From an uncultured Pseudomonadota bacterium (lineage in GTDB: Bacteria > Bdellovibrionota_B > Oligoflexia > Oligoflexales > CAIMVM01): a DNA stretch of 53,973 nucleotides. The position numbers were made by a program, and so were the translations under genes. Below the pieces are notes generated by a model. The model ran no database searches, was not told the DNA's origin, and saw nothing but the letters and a program-made list of their open reading frames with translations. The stretch is taken from contig CAIMVM010000198.1 in NCBI GenBank assembly GCA_903844895.1, positions 1-53,973 of the forward strand. The letters run 5' to 3'. Of the stretch, positions 40,346-49,241 are shown one piece after another (position 1 is the stretch's first letter; each line of letters begins with the position of its first letter).

Positions 40346-41338
40346 TTAGCTGGGGGCCATGCGGCTAGATAGTTCTTGAAGCCGAATGATTTTGAGGAGG
40401 ATTTGATCCGATCTCTCCACAGGCCGAAAATGTTTTGCTAAGTATAAGAAAGCGATGAGTCCCCTAATCTCTTCAAGACCCAATCGATAATCTATGAGTT
40501 TCCAATATTCTGCCAACGGGAGTTGTCGGCCGGCAGTATCGACAGGCATGATTTCTGGAAAATATACTGAAGGCTCAAGTTTCATGCGCATTTCAGCGAG
40601 TTCTGAAGCTTTGAGGATCTTTGACCGTAGAGCGGGTGCAATAGGTGTTCGACTCTGCCATACTGCAAAAACAAAGGGAAGCTTTGTGATGTCCCACCAA
40701 GCTTGGCCTAAGTCGATCACATGTGAAAATTGAGAACGTCTTTCTAAAGCTTCATCGCCGATTAAGAGCTCAATGGGTTGGTCAGTGCCAAAGGGCTTGT
40801 CACTGATTCTTCCATGTCCTTGTGCTTCAATATAGTTTTGATGGCCAAACCACATAATATAGAAGATTCTTGCTAAGACTGAGCTAGATGCAGAGTGACT
40901 AGAAAGTTTCATTTGTGGTGAAAGAATCATAGCGGGAGGCAAGCTGAGAATATTACTCCAAATTTGCTCCATACTTTTTCGGATGTCCTCTTCGTGGAAT
41001 GAAGATTGCCACAACAACTTCAAGAGCATGGTGCGCTCATGAATAAATTCATACAAGTATTGATGCTCGTGCTTTAAACCCAAATAGACACTCATGACTT
41101 TGCCGCGAGAAACCATACCGCAAGGGACGGCCATCTCATGTTCTGGAATAAACGCCATGCATACGCTAGAGCAAGGAGCTACATCAATTTGGTTTTCTGC
41201 TAAAAGTCTGTTGATCCCTGAAGGATGGCCGCTTTTAATGTCAAGCGAGGTATCCCTAGTGAGCCTAAGTTCCTGGCCTAGTGGGCGAAAGTTTAAATAA
41301 GGTATCCAACCTACTTTTAAAGGGAGATCGATAGTCAT
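40346..41338 (-). CDS. mqnA: Chorismate dehydratase, futalosine pathway (MqnA)
   Basis: First enzyme of the futalosine route to menaquinone. 330 residues, longer than the usual 270-285. The N-terminus VGWIPYLNFRPLG has the conserved N/P-x-N pattern, SGHPSGINRLLAENQIDVAPCSSV carries the substrate-pocket segment and LLIGDEAL is the late conserved motif. An extra helical stretch of about 45 residues (about 135-180, SLPPAMILSPQMKLSSHSAS) appears between them. The ATG overlaps the hemL stop (ATGA), so the two are coupled. Other mqn genes are not in the window. Confidence 0.85.
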   Translation of the reverse strand: MTIDLPLKVGWIPYLNFRPLGQELRLTRDTSLDIKSGHPSGINRLLAENQIDVAPCSSVCMAFIPEHEMAVPCGMVSRGKVMSVYLGLKHEHQYLYEFIHERTMLLKLLWQSSFHEEDIRKSMEQIWSNILSLPPAMILSPQMKLSSHSASSSVLARIFYIMWFGHQNYIEAQGHGRISDKPFGTDQPIELLIGDEALERRSQFSHVIDLGQAWWDITKLPFVFAVWQSRTPIAPALRSKILKASELAEMRMKLEPSVYFPEIMPVDTAGRQLPLAEYWKLIDYRLGLEEIRGLIAFLYLAKHFRPVERSDQILLKIIRLQELSSRMAPS

Positions 41339-42663
41339 TTTAATGCGCCCAATACACGATCAAAACAGGATAGCGCATTCTGAATGTCTTCGGGCTTGTG
41401 AGCTAGGCTCACAAATCCTGCTTCAAAAGCTGAAGGCGCAAAGTAGCAGCCTTCATCTAAAAGAGCATGAAAGACTTTTTTAAAAAATTCTGCATCGCAT
41501 TTTTTGGCATCTGTAAAATTGAAGACTGGGGATTTTGTAAAAAAGAAACCAAACATTCCCCCCTCGTGATCAGCTTGCAAGGCGATTTGATGTTTTGCTG
41601 CAATATCTATCATTCCCGTTACAAGCTCCTGGGTTCGCAAGGAAATTTGGGCAAAGTTTCCTGGCCTGCCCAATACTTCTAGGGTTTTTAGGCCGCAAGC
41701 AACTGCGACTGGATTCCCTGAAAGGGTTCCAGCCTGGTATACGGAACCCAGTGGAGCTACCATTTTCATAATATCACTGCGTCCGCCATAGACCGCAAGG
41801 GGCATCCCTCCGCCCACAACTTTTCCAAGAGTAACGAGGTCTGGCTTGATGTTATAGAGCGCTTGAACTCCGCCCAAATGGGTTCTAAACCCAGTCATCA
41901 CCTCATCAAATATCAAAAGGGCCCCTTCCCGGGAGCAAAGATCTCGTAGGTCCGAGAGAAAGGATTTTTGCGGGCGAATAAATCCAGCGTTTCCGACGAT
42001 GGGCTCTAGGATTATAGCTGCTATATCACCGGGATTTGCTGCAAATAAGGCTTCTACTGCCTGAATGTCATTATAGGGAGCCGTTAAGGTGCTTTGAGCG
42101 ACTCCAGAGGTAACTCCAGCACTGTCGGGTAAGCCAAAGGTGGCCACACCGGAGCCAGCTTTAACAAGGAGCATGTCCCCATGACCGTGATAGTTGCCCT
42201 CGAATTTAATGATCTTAGAACGACCCGTAAATCCGCGAGCTAATCTTATACTTGCCATGCAAGCTTCCGTACCTGAAGAGACAAATCTCATCATCTCGAG
42301 GGCTGGAAAATAGTGTCTTACTTTTAAGGCAAGCTCTGTCTCTTCCTTTGTCGGTGCTCCAAAAGACAAGCCGTTGTCCATGCGATGTTTGACAAAGTCA
42401 AGGACCTCATCATGGGCGTGCCCAAGAATAGCTGTGCCCCAGCTGCCCACAAAATCAAGATAACGATTTCCATCTTCATCCCAAATATAGGCGCCTTTAG
42501 CGCGCTTTACAAAAACAGGAGTACCACCAACTGAGCGGAAGGCTCTTACCGGCGAGTTGACCCCACCAGGAAAGCACGTTTGTGCTTCGACAAAGTGATT
42601 TTCAGATTGCTTCCGTGATAAACTTCTAACAGGCTGTCTATGGTTTTTTGACTCGCTTGACAA
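41335..42663 (-). CDS. hemL: Glutamate-1-semialdehyde 2,1-aminomutase
   Basis: PLP enzyme making 5-aminolevulinate for haem in the C5 pathway, 442 residues. Motifs FPGGVNSPVRAFRSVGG, NYHGHGD, LIFDEVMTGFR and the PLP-lysine segment LVTLGKVVGGGMP are all present. The start is TTG at 42663: GAGGGAG (42675-42669, minus strand) is 5 bases upstream and no ATG is near. It is coupled by ATGA overlap to mqnA. Secure. Confidence 0.96.
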   Translation of the reverse strand: MSSESKNHRQPVRSLSRKQSENHFVEAQTCFPGGVNSPVRAFRSVGGTPVFVKRAKGAYIWDEDGNRYLDFVGSWGTAILGHAHDEVLDFVKHRMDNGLSFGAPTKEETELALKVRHYFPALEMMRFVSSGTEACMASIRLARGFTGRSKIIKFEGNYHGHGDMLLVKAGSGVATFGLPDSAGVTSGVAQSTLTAPYNDIQAVEALFAANPGDIAAIILEPIVGNAGFIRPQKSFLSDLRDLCSREGALLIFDEVMTGFRTHLGGVQALYNIKPDLVTLGKVVGGGMPLAVYGGRSDIMKMVAPLGSVYQAGTLSGNPVAVACGLKTLEVLGRPGNFAQISLRTQELVTGMIDIAAKHQIALQADHEGGMFGFFFTKSPVFNFTDAKKCDAEFFKKVFHALLDEGCYFAPSAFEAGFVSLAHKPEDIQNALSCFDRVLGALK

Positions 42664-42747
42664 TGTTTCTCCCTCAATGCCGTGACACCGACCTTGCAGA
42701 ATGTCTCACGGGCGCAGAGCCTTGTAAAGATATTTAAACGTATGATA

Positions 42748-43308
42748 TTACTTGTGAATTTGATTTAATATCTCAAGCTTCCGCTCGGTTACATACCCAC
42801 CTAATGGAATGTCCCAAGGCTCTAATGGCAGGGATTCAACGACAAATTCATCAAAAGCGACTCCTAAGGTTAAAGGGGTCTTAACCTTGTTAAGATAGCG
42901 ATCGTAATAGCCTTTTCCTAAGCCGACTCGATTTCCTTGTCGATCTAACAAAAGCGAGGGAACCAAAATAAGTGTTTTTGCGGTGGGAATAGCAAGGCCT
43001 CCAAGTCCTCTAGGCTCCAGAATTCCAAAGCTTTGCTTAAATAGCTCACTGGTTGCTTTCACCCCAAAAAAATCCATGTCGCTGCCATTTACTTTCGGAA
43101 AAGCAAAGCGAGACAACCCTGTTGATAGGAGATCCGTGAGATCCACTTCGCCTACCATGGGGCTATAAAGGAAAACCTGATCAAACTTTCTCTGGGAAAT
43201 AAAGTCTTTTACTAAATTCACAATCTCCAGAGACATTTTTTGGGTGACTGCTGGGTCTAAAGACTTGCGTCTAGCAATTGCATTTTTTCTAAGTAATAGC
43301 TTATCCAT
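42748..43308 (-). CDS. fau: 5-formyltetrahydrofolate cyclo-ligase
   Basis: ATP-dependent conversion of 5-formyl-THF to methenyl-THF, 186 residues from ATG 43308, the family size. Motifs: FAFPKVNG-type sequence in RFAFPKVNGSDMDFFGV, FGILEPRG, and VPSLLLDRQGNRVGLGKGYYDRYL with the nucleotide-binding GKGYYDRYL. A longer frame to 43422 would run into the previous gene, and an ATG at 43323 lies in a hairpin loop. A stable hairpin (43312-43338) sits just in front of the ATG. Confidence 0.9.
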   Translation of the reverse strand: MDKLLLRKNAIARRKSLDPAVTQKMSLEIVNLVKDFISQRKFDQVFLYSPMVGEVDLTDLLSTGLSRFAFPKVNGSDMDFFGVKATSELFKQSFGILEPRGLGGLAIPTAKTLILVPSLLLDRQGNRVGLGKGYYDRYLNKVKTPLTLGVAFDEFVVESLPLEPWDIPLGGYVTERKLEILNQIHK

Positions 43309-43311
43309 AAG

Positions 43312-43338
43312 AAATCCCGCCATTGTCTGACGGGATTT
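43312..43338 (-). terminator. Hairpin before fau, terminator or attenuator-like
   Basis: AAATCCCG (43312-43319) pairs perfectly with CGGGATTT (43331-43338) around an 11-base loop. Read on the minus strand the stem is followed by CTTATGG, so the fau ATG comes 4 bases after it. It may end the upstream transcript or limit access to the fau start. Confidence 0.55.
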
Positions 43339-43382
43339 TATTAGGATTGAAGCTGGAAAGAAAGGCCTTTTTAAAAGGCGCA

Positions 43383-44360
43383 TTATTGAATGGTTACAGC
43401 CATCGGTGCGGTGTATTCCCATCTACCTGCTACATCTGACCATGCTCCTACACGCATTTGGTAGGAACCGGGAGCTACCCCTGATAGCTGAAGATCTGTA
43501 CCGACCGTTTGTTGTCTATGCACTGGATTGGCCCAGTCGCCACTGGAAAGTTCCACTTTATACCTGGAAACGCTTTGGTCGGCATTCCAAGATACTAAGC
43601 CACCATTGCCGGGCAATGTAGCACCTGGCTGCGGGCTCGAAACCGCAATGTTTCGTCTGACGGGAGCGGTGACGCTAAAAGATTGGATAGAAGACTTGCC
43701 AGCGCCATTTTCGACCTGCCAATACCAAGTACCTGGCCAAGGATGTCTAAACACATAACTATTTCCTTCTACTTTAGATCTACGGACAGAGCTCTTCATT
43801 TCAGCTGATCTAGAGAAAGTTATAAATCCGCCTGGAGAGCCACTCCAAGAAAACTCAGCATCAGAACTCGTCTCGTCATAAAATCTGGTTTTCCCATTTT
43901 CGGGCATGAGGGCGCTGGGAGCATCGGTTGCCACCTGGGGCTCCCCTTTCGTCGGAACAGCGCTGTCTTTCGTTAACTCTCCGGCACCATCAGCATCGTT
44001 TTGAGCAAGTTCTTCTTTCGCAGTACCATCACTGTTGATTGCATCTTCAGCTAGAGGATCTTTATCAGGTGCTGCAGCTTCTGAACCGTCATTGGCAAAC
44101 TCATCTTCACTTGTTTCCGTAGGGAAATAAAGATAAAGACCACCTGCCAACAAAGTGACTGCTAAAATAGCGCCCCCAAAAATTTTCATTCGATTACCGT
44201 TGTTACCGCTTTTAAGAAGATCGCTCACAGCATTGGTATTGGTTCCAAAATTGCTCGTAAACTCACCCTTTAAATCTGCAGTGAAAGGATTTGAGTCTCC
44301 TCCAGCTTTTGTTTGGCCAGCAGGCATCGATGTATCAACTTCACTCTTGTTCTTTGACAT
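43383..44360 (-). CDS. Single-TM protein with an extracytoplasmic beta-sandwich (FnIII-like) region
   Basis: 325 residues from the ATG at 44360 (GGGGAG about 6 bases upstream; an upstream frame to 44414 lacks a ribosome site). An N-terminal cytoplasmic part of about 55 residues precedes one membrane segment (MKIFGGAILAVTLLAGGLYLYF), an acidic linker (about 80-150), and two beta-rich repeats each with a W-containing pattern: AEFSWSGSPGG...WPGTWYWQVENG and GLVSWNADQSVSRYKVELSS...GSYQMRVGAW. These resemble fibronectin-III-like or FecR-associated carbohydrate or protein-binding modules. Function unknown. It sits between lpxK and fau on the same strand. Confidence 0.7.
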   Translation of the reverse strand: MSKNKSEVDTSMPAGQTKAGGDSNPFTADLKGEFTSNFGTNTNAVSDLLKSGNNGNRMKIFGGAILAVTLLAGGLYLYFPTETSEDEFANDGSEAAAPDKDPLAEDAINSDGTAKEELAQNDADGAGELTKDSAVPTKGEPQVATDAPSALMPENGKTRFYDETSSDAEFSWSGSPGGFITFSRSAEMKSSVRRSKVEGNSYVFRHPWPGTWYWQVENGAGKSSIQSFSVTAPVRRNIAVSSPQPGATLPGNGGLVSWNADQSVSRYKVELSSGDWANPVHRQQTVGTDLQLSGVAPGSYQMRVGAWSDVAGRWEYTAPMAVTIQ

Positions 44361-44436
44361 GGGTCTCTCCCCTGTAAACTTATGTTCTGGTCTAATCATC
44401 GACGCGCACAACAAAAACTTTACCTAAAGGATCTAG

Positions 44437-44514
44437 ATGACAATAGAAATGATAAATTTAAAACCGGCCGCTAGGCAGCAGGCAGAATTTGCCAAGCGAT
44501 TGGAAGAGGCCTAA
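44437..44514 (+). CDS. Possible 25-residue microprotein
   Basis: Reads MTIEMINLKPAARQQAEFAK then RLEEA, an amphipathic helix. AAAGGA (44426-44431) is 5 bases upstream of the ATG, a good ribosome site. It lies on the plus strand within a 180-base gap between two minus-strand genes. Short enough to be chance. Confidence 0.25.
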   Translation: MTIEMINLKPAARQQAEFAKRLEEA

Positions 44515-44539
44515 ACTAAGAGAGATTTCCCGCTTATTC

Positions 44540-45517
44540 TCAATTTATATATTGCCGATATAGTTTTTCTATAATTTCCAAAAATTTCGAAGGTAAGTCT
44601 GCATGATGCGTCACGCGAATCACTTTGCTTCTATAATTATTCCAAAATTCAGGCTGGCGCCAAAAATCTTTTTCAGTAATGGCAATTTGATCTACCTTTT
44701 CAAAAATAGGATCGATTTCAGCAGCTAAAAAAGGATGATGATCCGGCTTAAAACTCAAACTGACTACGTTCAAGCCTATGCTTTCCGCAGTAAGGCGAAA
44801 GGACTCAGGGTGAGCAATGGCAGTTACTAGCGCAACATTTTTTAAAGACTCAAATAATACAACTGAGCCATCAGTATCAAGAAAGGGTCCCCTATGAAAT
44901 TCTAACTTAAATTGAGTCTCAAATCCCGCCACAGGTTGTTCTCTGTAGAGTATGATGTCAGCTCGCTTTAAAGCCTTTGTAGGCTCTCTCAAAAGACCAA
45001 TGGGAAAAGTCCAATCATACGGTTTAAGGCCCAATTTGTGTGTCAACGCTATATTACAGTTGCGAAGAATGGATCGATGTTGAAATCCGTCGTCGAGTAT
45101 CCAAATGTCAGGGGTAATCTGTAATTCACTTACTAGCTTGGTGCTATTTTGAAACCGTTTAGCCCCCAGTATGACGTAACAATCAGGGAGAGCCTGCGAA
45201 AGCATCATGCCTTCGTCAGCATTTTTTAAATCCTTCTTTCCAAGAATCACTTGCCCTTGTTTTAAAATGGCAAATTCTCCTCGCCGGAGATTTGACTTAT
45301 AGCCACGAGAAAGAATTGCGACACAACGCTTTTTTTGCAAGAAATAGGAAGAGATTGCCATTACTAGGGGGGTCTTTCCAGTGCCCCCTGCTTCGATATT
45401 GCCAATGGAAATCACAAATCCTGGGAGTTTTTGGGGTGTTGAGAATTGAAAATACAGGTCTCTCATAGCGAGGACTAAATTGTAAATAAAATAGAGGGGC
45501 AGAAGGATCCACCTCAT
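44540..45517 (-). CDS. lpxK: Tetraacyldisaccharide 4'-kinase
   Basis: Phosphorylates the 4' position of the lipid A precursor at the inner membrane, 325 residues. Walker A in ISIGNIEAGGTGKTPLV preceded by an N-terminal membrane-associated helix (LLPLYFIYNLVLAMRDLYF), then ILSRGYKS and the metal motif DDGFQHRS. The ATG at 45517 overlaps the stop of the upstream exporter (ATGA), with GGAGG 7 bases upstream, so it is chosen over the GTG at 45532. Last gene of the envelope operon. Confidence 0.95.
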   Translation of the reverse strand: MRWILLPLYFIYNLVLAMRDLYFQFSTPQKLPGFVISIGNIEAGGTGKTPLVMAISSYFLQKKRCVAILSRGYKSNLRRGEFAILKQGQVILGKKDLKNADEGMMLSQALPDCYVILGAKRFQNSTKLVSELQITPDIWILDDGFQHRSILRNCNIALTHKLGLKPYDWTFPIGLLREPTKALKRADIILYREQPVAGFETQFKLEFHRGPFLDTDGSVVLFESLKNVALVTAIAHPESFRLTAESIGLNVVSLSFKPDHHPFLAAEIDPIFEKVDQIAITEKDFWRQPEFWNNYRSKVIRVTHHADLPSKFLEIIEKLYRQYIN

Positions 45518-47298
45518 TTTTCCACCTCCCACTTTTCACCCTCCAAGAAGAGCCTAAAGTCATGATTTAAACTTACCTGAGCTGGGCTTCCTTGGAGTTG
45601 AATTCTACCGCCAACGAAAAAATAAACTTGGTCAAATAAATTCAAAAAGTCGAAGCGATGGCTCACGACCAAAATGATTTTACCAGAATTTTGAGCAAGT
45701 TTTCGTAGAGAGTCCAAAATTTCTCTTTCTTTGTTCAAATCAAGTGATGCTGTAACTTCATCTAAAGCCAATATATGGGACGGTCTCAGAAGCCCTCGGG
45801 CTATCGATAACCTCTGGATCTGGCCCCCTGAGAAACAGGGCTTTATGGGATCAAAAAACAAATCTAGCCCACCGAGAGCCAAGAGCTCTTCATAAATTCC
45901 AACCATCTCAAGGGACTTAATCATGTCTTCATCTGAGAAAGGAGCATTTTGACCATAATTCAGATTTTCTCTGACGGTTCCTTTAAAGAGAAAAGGCGCT
46001 TGTCCGACGTAAGAAACAGCGGAACGAAGCATGGGGACTGATACGTTCCCGGTGTATTGAGTCGGATCTACAAGGCCAGCTAATACTTTAAGTAAGCTGC
46101 TCTTACCAGCACCACTTCGCCCAGCTAATAGAATGAGTTGTCCCGTATTTAAAACGAGATTTTCGCAGCGTAGCGAAAATCTATCATATGCAACTGCGAG
46201 TGAATCTATTTTGATCTGAGTCACATTCCAATCAGGGACTTGAATGGAGGTGGGCCTTTGTATGGGAATACGTAAAATTTGTAATGACTGGGAGAGAAGT
46301 CCCTTTATTTGCTCTAGGCCAACATACTGTTCCCCAATTCCTCTTAAGGGCTTAAAAACCATGGCAAGAGCTCCGAAGAAAGCCACGAGCCTTGTACCAT
46401 GGAGATGTTGTTCTACAAACGGCAGAAGTAGGATCACTCCTGCTAGAGAAGCGAAACCAAAAAATTCAAAGCTTGGCGCAAAGAGAGCACGGGTGAAGAT
46501 GGACTTATTGACAGCACGAAGATAGTTTCTATTCATCGTTTCGAATTGACCCAGCTCCACTTCTTCACCATTTTGCGCCTTTACAAATTCAAAGCGAGAT
46601 CTAAAATCATGAGCAAAAGCCTGGAAATGAGCTTGGGAGCGTTGAAACTCCTCACTCCATTTGGAAATTTTTCGACCCGTGCGGCCTGTCCAAAATGCAA
46701 TAAAAGGCGCGATCCCCAATAAAACTAGGGCCGCTGGCCACCACACAAAGAGGAGCCCTACAAAAGAAGCTACTAGAGCCAAAAGATCTCTAAGGAGTCC
46801 ATTGACGATTTGAGATATTTTCTCTTGCAAGGCAGCTACGTCGTTCATTATAACGGACATCCATTCGGCCGGTGACCTTCTAGCGCCCTCCATATAGTCT
46901 ACACTGACGATATGTTCAAATAACGTAGAACGAAATTTAGCGGAAATTTCAAGGGACAAATAAGTTTGTTCTACATTGTAGATGTAGCCACAGAAACTTC
47001 TACCTAATCCCAACCCCAATAATCCTAGCGGGATGGCCAGCATTAAAAATGAACGCGTGATTTCTATGTTTGCAGCTGTTTCAGGAAGAAGAGAAATGAA
47101 TTCTCCAAGCTTAAATACTTCATTCTCTCCGACAAAAAAGACTTTTAGCATAGGGCCAATAATAATAACTAGCCCTGCTTGAGACAGACCTAAGAGGGCG
47201 AGAGCTACACCCATTCTCAAAAGAGATGATTTATCGTCTTTTATGGCTCTCCACACATGCTGCTTAAAGAAGGCTACCCACATAGACTGGAGTCCCAT
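45514..47298 (-). CDS. msbA: MsbA-like lipid A/lipid ABC exporter
   Basis: Full half-transporter of 594 residues: membrane domain (about 1-330) with predicted TM segments including LLRMGVALALLGLSQAGLVI, FLMLAIPLGLLGLGL, LLALVASFVGLLFVWWPAAL, LVLLGIAPFIAFWTG and the late SLAGVILLLPFVEQ, then an ATPase domain with Walker A LAGRSGAGKSSLL, signature FSGGQIQRLSIARG (Phe instead of Leu in the usual LSGGQ) and Walker B ILALDEVTASLD. Its place between lpxB and lpxK indicates a lipid A or core-lipid flippase. An ATG at 47283 is an alternative start; the longer one overlaps lpxB by 25 bases. Symbol given by context. Confidence 0.85.
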   Translation of the reverse strand: MGLQSMWVAFFKQHVWRAIKDDKSSLLRMGVALALLGLSQAGLVIIIGPMLKVFFVGENEVFKLGEFISLLPETAANIEITRSFLMLAIPLGLLGLGLGRSFCGYIYNVEQTYLSLEISAKFRSTLFEHIVSVDYMEGARRSPAEWMSVIMNDVAALQEKISQIVNGLLRDLLALVASFVGLLFVWWPAALVLLGIAPFIAFWTGRTGRKISKWSEEFQRSQAHFQAFAHDFRSRFEFVKAQNGEEVELGQFETMNRNYLRAVNKSIFTRALFAPSFEFFGFASLAGVILLLPFVEQHLHGTRLVAFFGALAMVFKPLRGIGEQYVGLEQIKGLLSQSLQILRIPIQRPTSIQVPDWNVTQIKIDSLAVAYDRFSLRCENLVLNTGQLILLAGRSGAGKSSLLKVLAGLVDPTQYTGNVSVPMLRSAVSYVGQAPFLFKGTVRENLNYGQNAPFSDEDMIKSLEMVGIYEELLALGGLDLFFDPIKPCFSGGQIQRLSIARGLLRPSHILALDEVTASLDLNKEREILDSLRKLAQNSGKIILVVSHRFDFLNLFDQVYFFVGGRIQLQGSPAQVSLNHDFRLFLEGEKWEVEK

Positions 47299-48455
47299 AA
47301 TTTTAGTATCATTTTGCTAGCTTCAATTTCTGCTTCACCCTTAAATTTCGAGCGCAGAAGCATCAATTCATTTTTAGCGTCGGCGTAGCGCAAAGGATCA
47401 GACAAAATTTTTTGAATATGTAACGAAATCTCATGGGTATTGAAATATTGAATAAATTCTTTAGCAATTTCTCGGCCAGCACTGAGATTTACAAGCCCAA
47501 CCCAAGGAACTTTGAGCAGGCGCCTCCCGATAGCATAGGAGAGAACGGAAGTTTTATAGACAACCACTTGGGGCGTCCCTAGGAGGCCGCACTCTAGAGT
47601 AGCAGTACCCGAGGTTACCACAGCGAAGTCGGAAGCTTTCATGACTTCTAAACTCTGTCCTGAAACGATACGTATAGGACCAATTTCGCTGTGGTCTTCT
47701 GCGGAAACTATCTCTGCGCCCCAAAAAGAGGCGACTGCATCTACCAGGTCTTGAGCCTTGAGGTTAGAAGCAACAGGGATTAGAAATCTCAAAGTAGGAT
47801 CGCGCTGAATCAAGTCTTTGGCAATACTTAACAGGGGAATCAGAAGTCGTTTGATTTCTCCTCTTCTGCTGCCTGGAAGTAATGCGATCAATTTTCCGTC
47901 AGTTTTCATGGTCGTGAACTTATCTAAGGTAACAACATCATTAACTCTATCTAGATGCGGTGATCCCACATAGTGATAGTTGACCCCATGCTCTTTAAAG
48001 AAAATCTCCTCAAAAGGCAGGACCCCTAGAACTAAATCAAAATTTTTCTTTAACTTTTGAACTCGACTTTGCCCCCAAGCCCAGACTTTGGGGGCAACAT
48101 ATTGGACGACTTTAATACCTCGAGCTTTCAGTGCCGGTGCAATCCTAAAGTGAAATCCAGGGTAATCGACTAATATCGCAATGTCGGGCTTAATCTCATC
48201 AAGCGAGCGAAAGACTTCTTCCTCAAGCCGGACAAGTTTCGGGAGCATGGCTAAAACTTCCCCAAATCCTATTACAGACAAATCTTTATTGTCCAAAATG
48301 CGGATGACGCCTTCAGCTTCCAACAAATCACCTGATATTCCAAAAAACTCCAAATGTGGGTCATTAGCTTTGAGCTCTCGAACCAAACTTACGGCAAGCA
48401 TTTCACCGGACAATTCTCCGGTTGAAATGAAAATCCGCTTGGTTTGAGGACTCAT
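47274..48455 (-). CDS. lpxB: Lipid-A-disaccharide synthase
   Basis: Glycosyltransferase joining lipid X to UDP-2,3-diacylglucosamine, 393 residues, normal size. Motifs: IFISTGELSGEMLA at the N-terminus, PDIAILVDYPGFHFRIA, KVVQYVAPKVWAWGQSRV, FFKEHGVNYHYVGSP and LIALLPGSRRGEIKRLL. Its ATG overlaps the lpxA stop (ATGA), so it is coupled to lpxA. Confidence 0.97.
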   Translation of the reverse strand: MSPQTKRIFISTGELSGEMLAVSLVRELKANDPHLEFFGISGDLLEAEGVIRILDNKDLSVIGFGEVLAMLPKLVRLEEEVFRSLDEIKPDIAILVDYPGFHFRIAPALKARGIKVVQYVAPKVWAWGQSRVQKLKKNFDLVLGVLPFEEIFFKEHGVNYHYVGSPHLDRVNDVVTLDKFTTMKTDGKLIALLPGSRRGEIKRLLIPLLSIAKDLIQRDPTLRFLIPVASNLKAQDLVDAVASFWGAEIVSAEDHSEIGPIRIVSGQSLEVMKASDFAVVTSGTATLECGLLGTPQVVVYKTSVLSYAIGRRLLKVPWVGLVNLSAGREIAKEFIQYFNTHEISLHIQKILSDPLRYADAKNELMLLRSKFKGEAEIEASKMILKLWDSSLCG

Positions 48456-49234
48456 CTCGCTAAGCCTCGCTTACTTCTTTCTACTGCGCTAAGCCAAAGG
48501 GCCCTGTCCGGAGACTCTTTGATCGTTTCCTTAATCTGGGCTACAGCTTGCTCGAGGGGAAGATTGGACCTGTAGACCCAACGGTACATTTCTTTAATAT
48601 CAGCGAGGCGTTTAGCATCAAAACCTTGACGCCTTAGTCCCGTAAGATTTAAACCATGCGGTTTTGCATGGTTGCCCTGGACTAATATAAACGGAGTGAC
48701 ATCTTGCACGATAATGGAACCACCAGCAGTCATGGAGTAGGAGCCTATTTTACAAAATTGATGAATGGCAACATGGCCCCCCACAACAGTTTGGTTACCT
48801 ATTTCCACATGTCCAGCTAAAGAGACTCCATTTGCAAAAACGCAATGATCGCCGATGATACAGTCGTGGCCCACGTGGACGTTGACCATAAACAGGCTGT
48901 GGGATCCAATCTTAGTCAACATTCCGCCGCCTTCTGTGCCGATGGAAATATTTACATACTCTCGGATCTGATTAGAATCACCGATAATTAAAGCAGCATC
49001 TTCTCCACGAAACTTCAAATCTTGTGGCGAAGTTCCAATGCTTGAAAAACGCCAAATCTTATTGGCGCGACCAATTGTTGTCCGTCCTTCGATGACCACA
49101 TGAGAATCGATCCATGTGTCATCTCCAATGGTAACTTTGGGGCCAATTATGGACCAAGGTCCCACGCGAACGCCTTGCCCTAAAACGGCACCTTTGTGCA
49201 CCACTGCTGTGGGATGTATAAGACTATCTGTCAT
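48452..49234 (-). CDS. lpxA: UDP-N-acetylglucosamine acyltransferase
   Basis: First step of lipid A synthesis, 260 residues of a left-handed beta-helix with the isoleucine-patch hexapeptide repeats through the first 190 residues and a helical C-terminus. The catalytic histidine lies in NVHVGHDCIIGDHC. The ATG at 49234 is 7 bases after the fabZ stop. Order fabZ-lpxA-lpxB is conserved in many Gram-negatives. Confidence 0.97.
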   Translation of the reverse strand: MTDSLIHPTAVVHKGAVLGQGVRVGPWSIIGPKVTIGDDTWIDSHVVIEGRTTIGRANKIWRFSSIGTSPQDLKFRGEDAALIIGDSNQIREYVNISIGTEGGGMLTKIGSHSLFMVNVHVGHDCIIGDHCVFANGVSLAGHVEIGNQTVVGGHVAIHQFCKIGSYSMTAGGSIIVQDVTPFILVQGNHAKPHGLNLTGLRRQGFDAKRLADIKEMYRWVYRSNLPLEQAVAQIKETIKESPDRALWLSAVERSKRGLAR

Positions 49235-49241
49235 GGAATCC

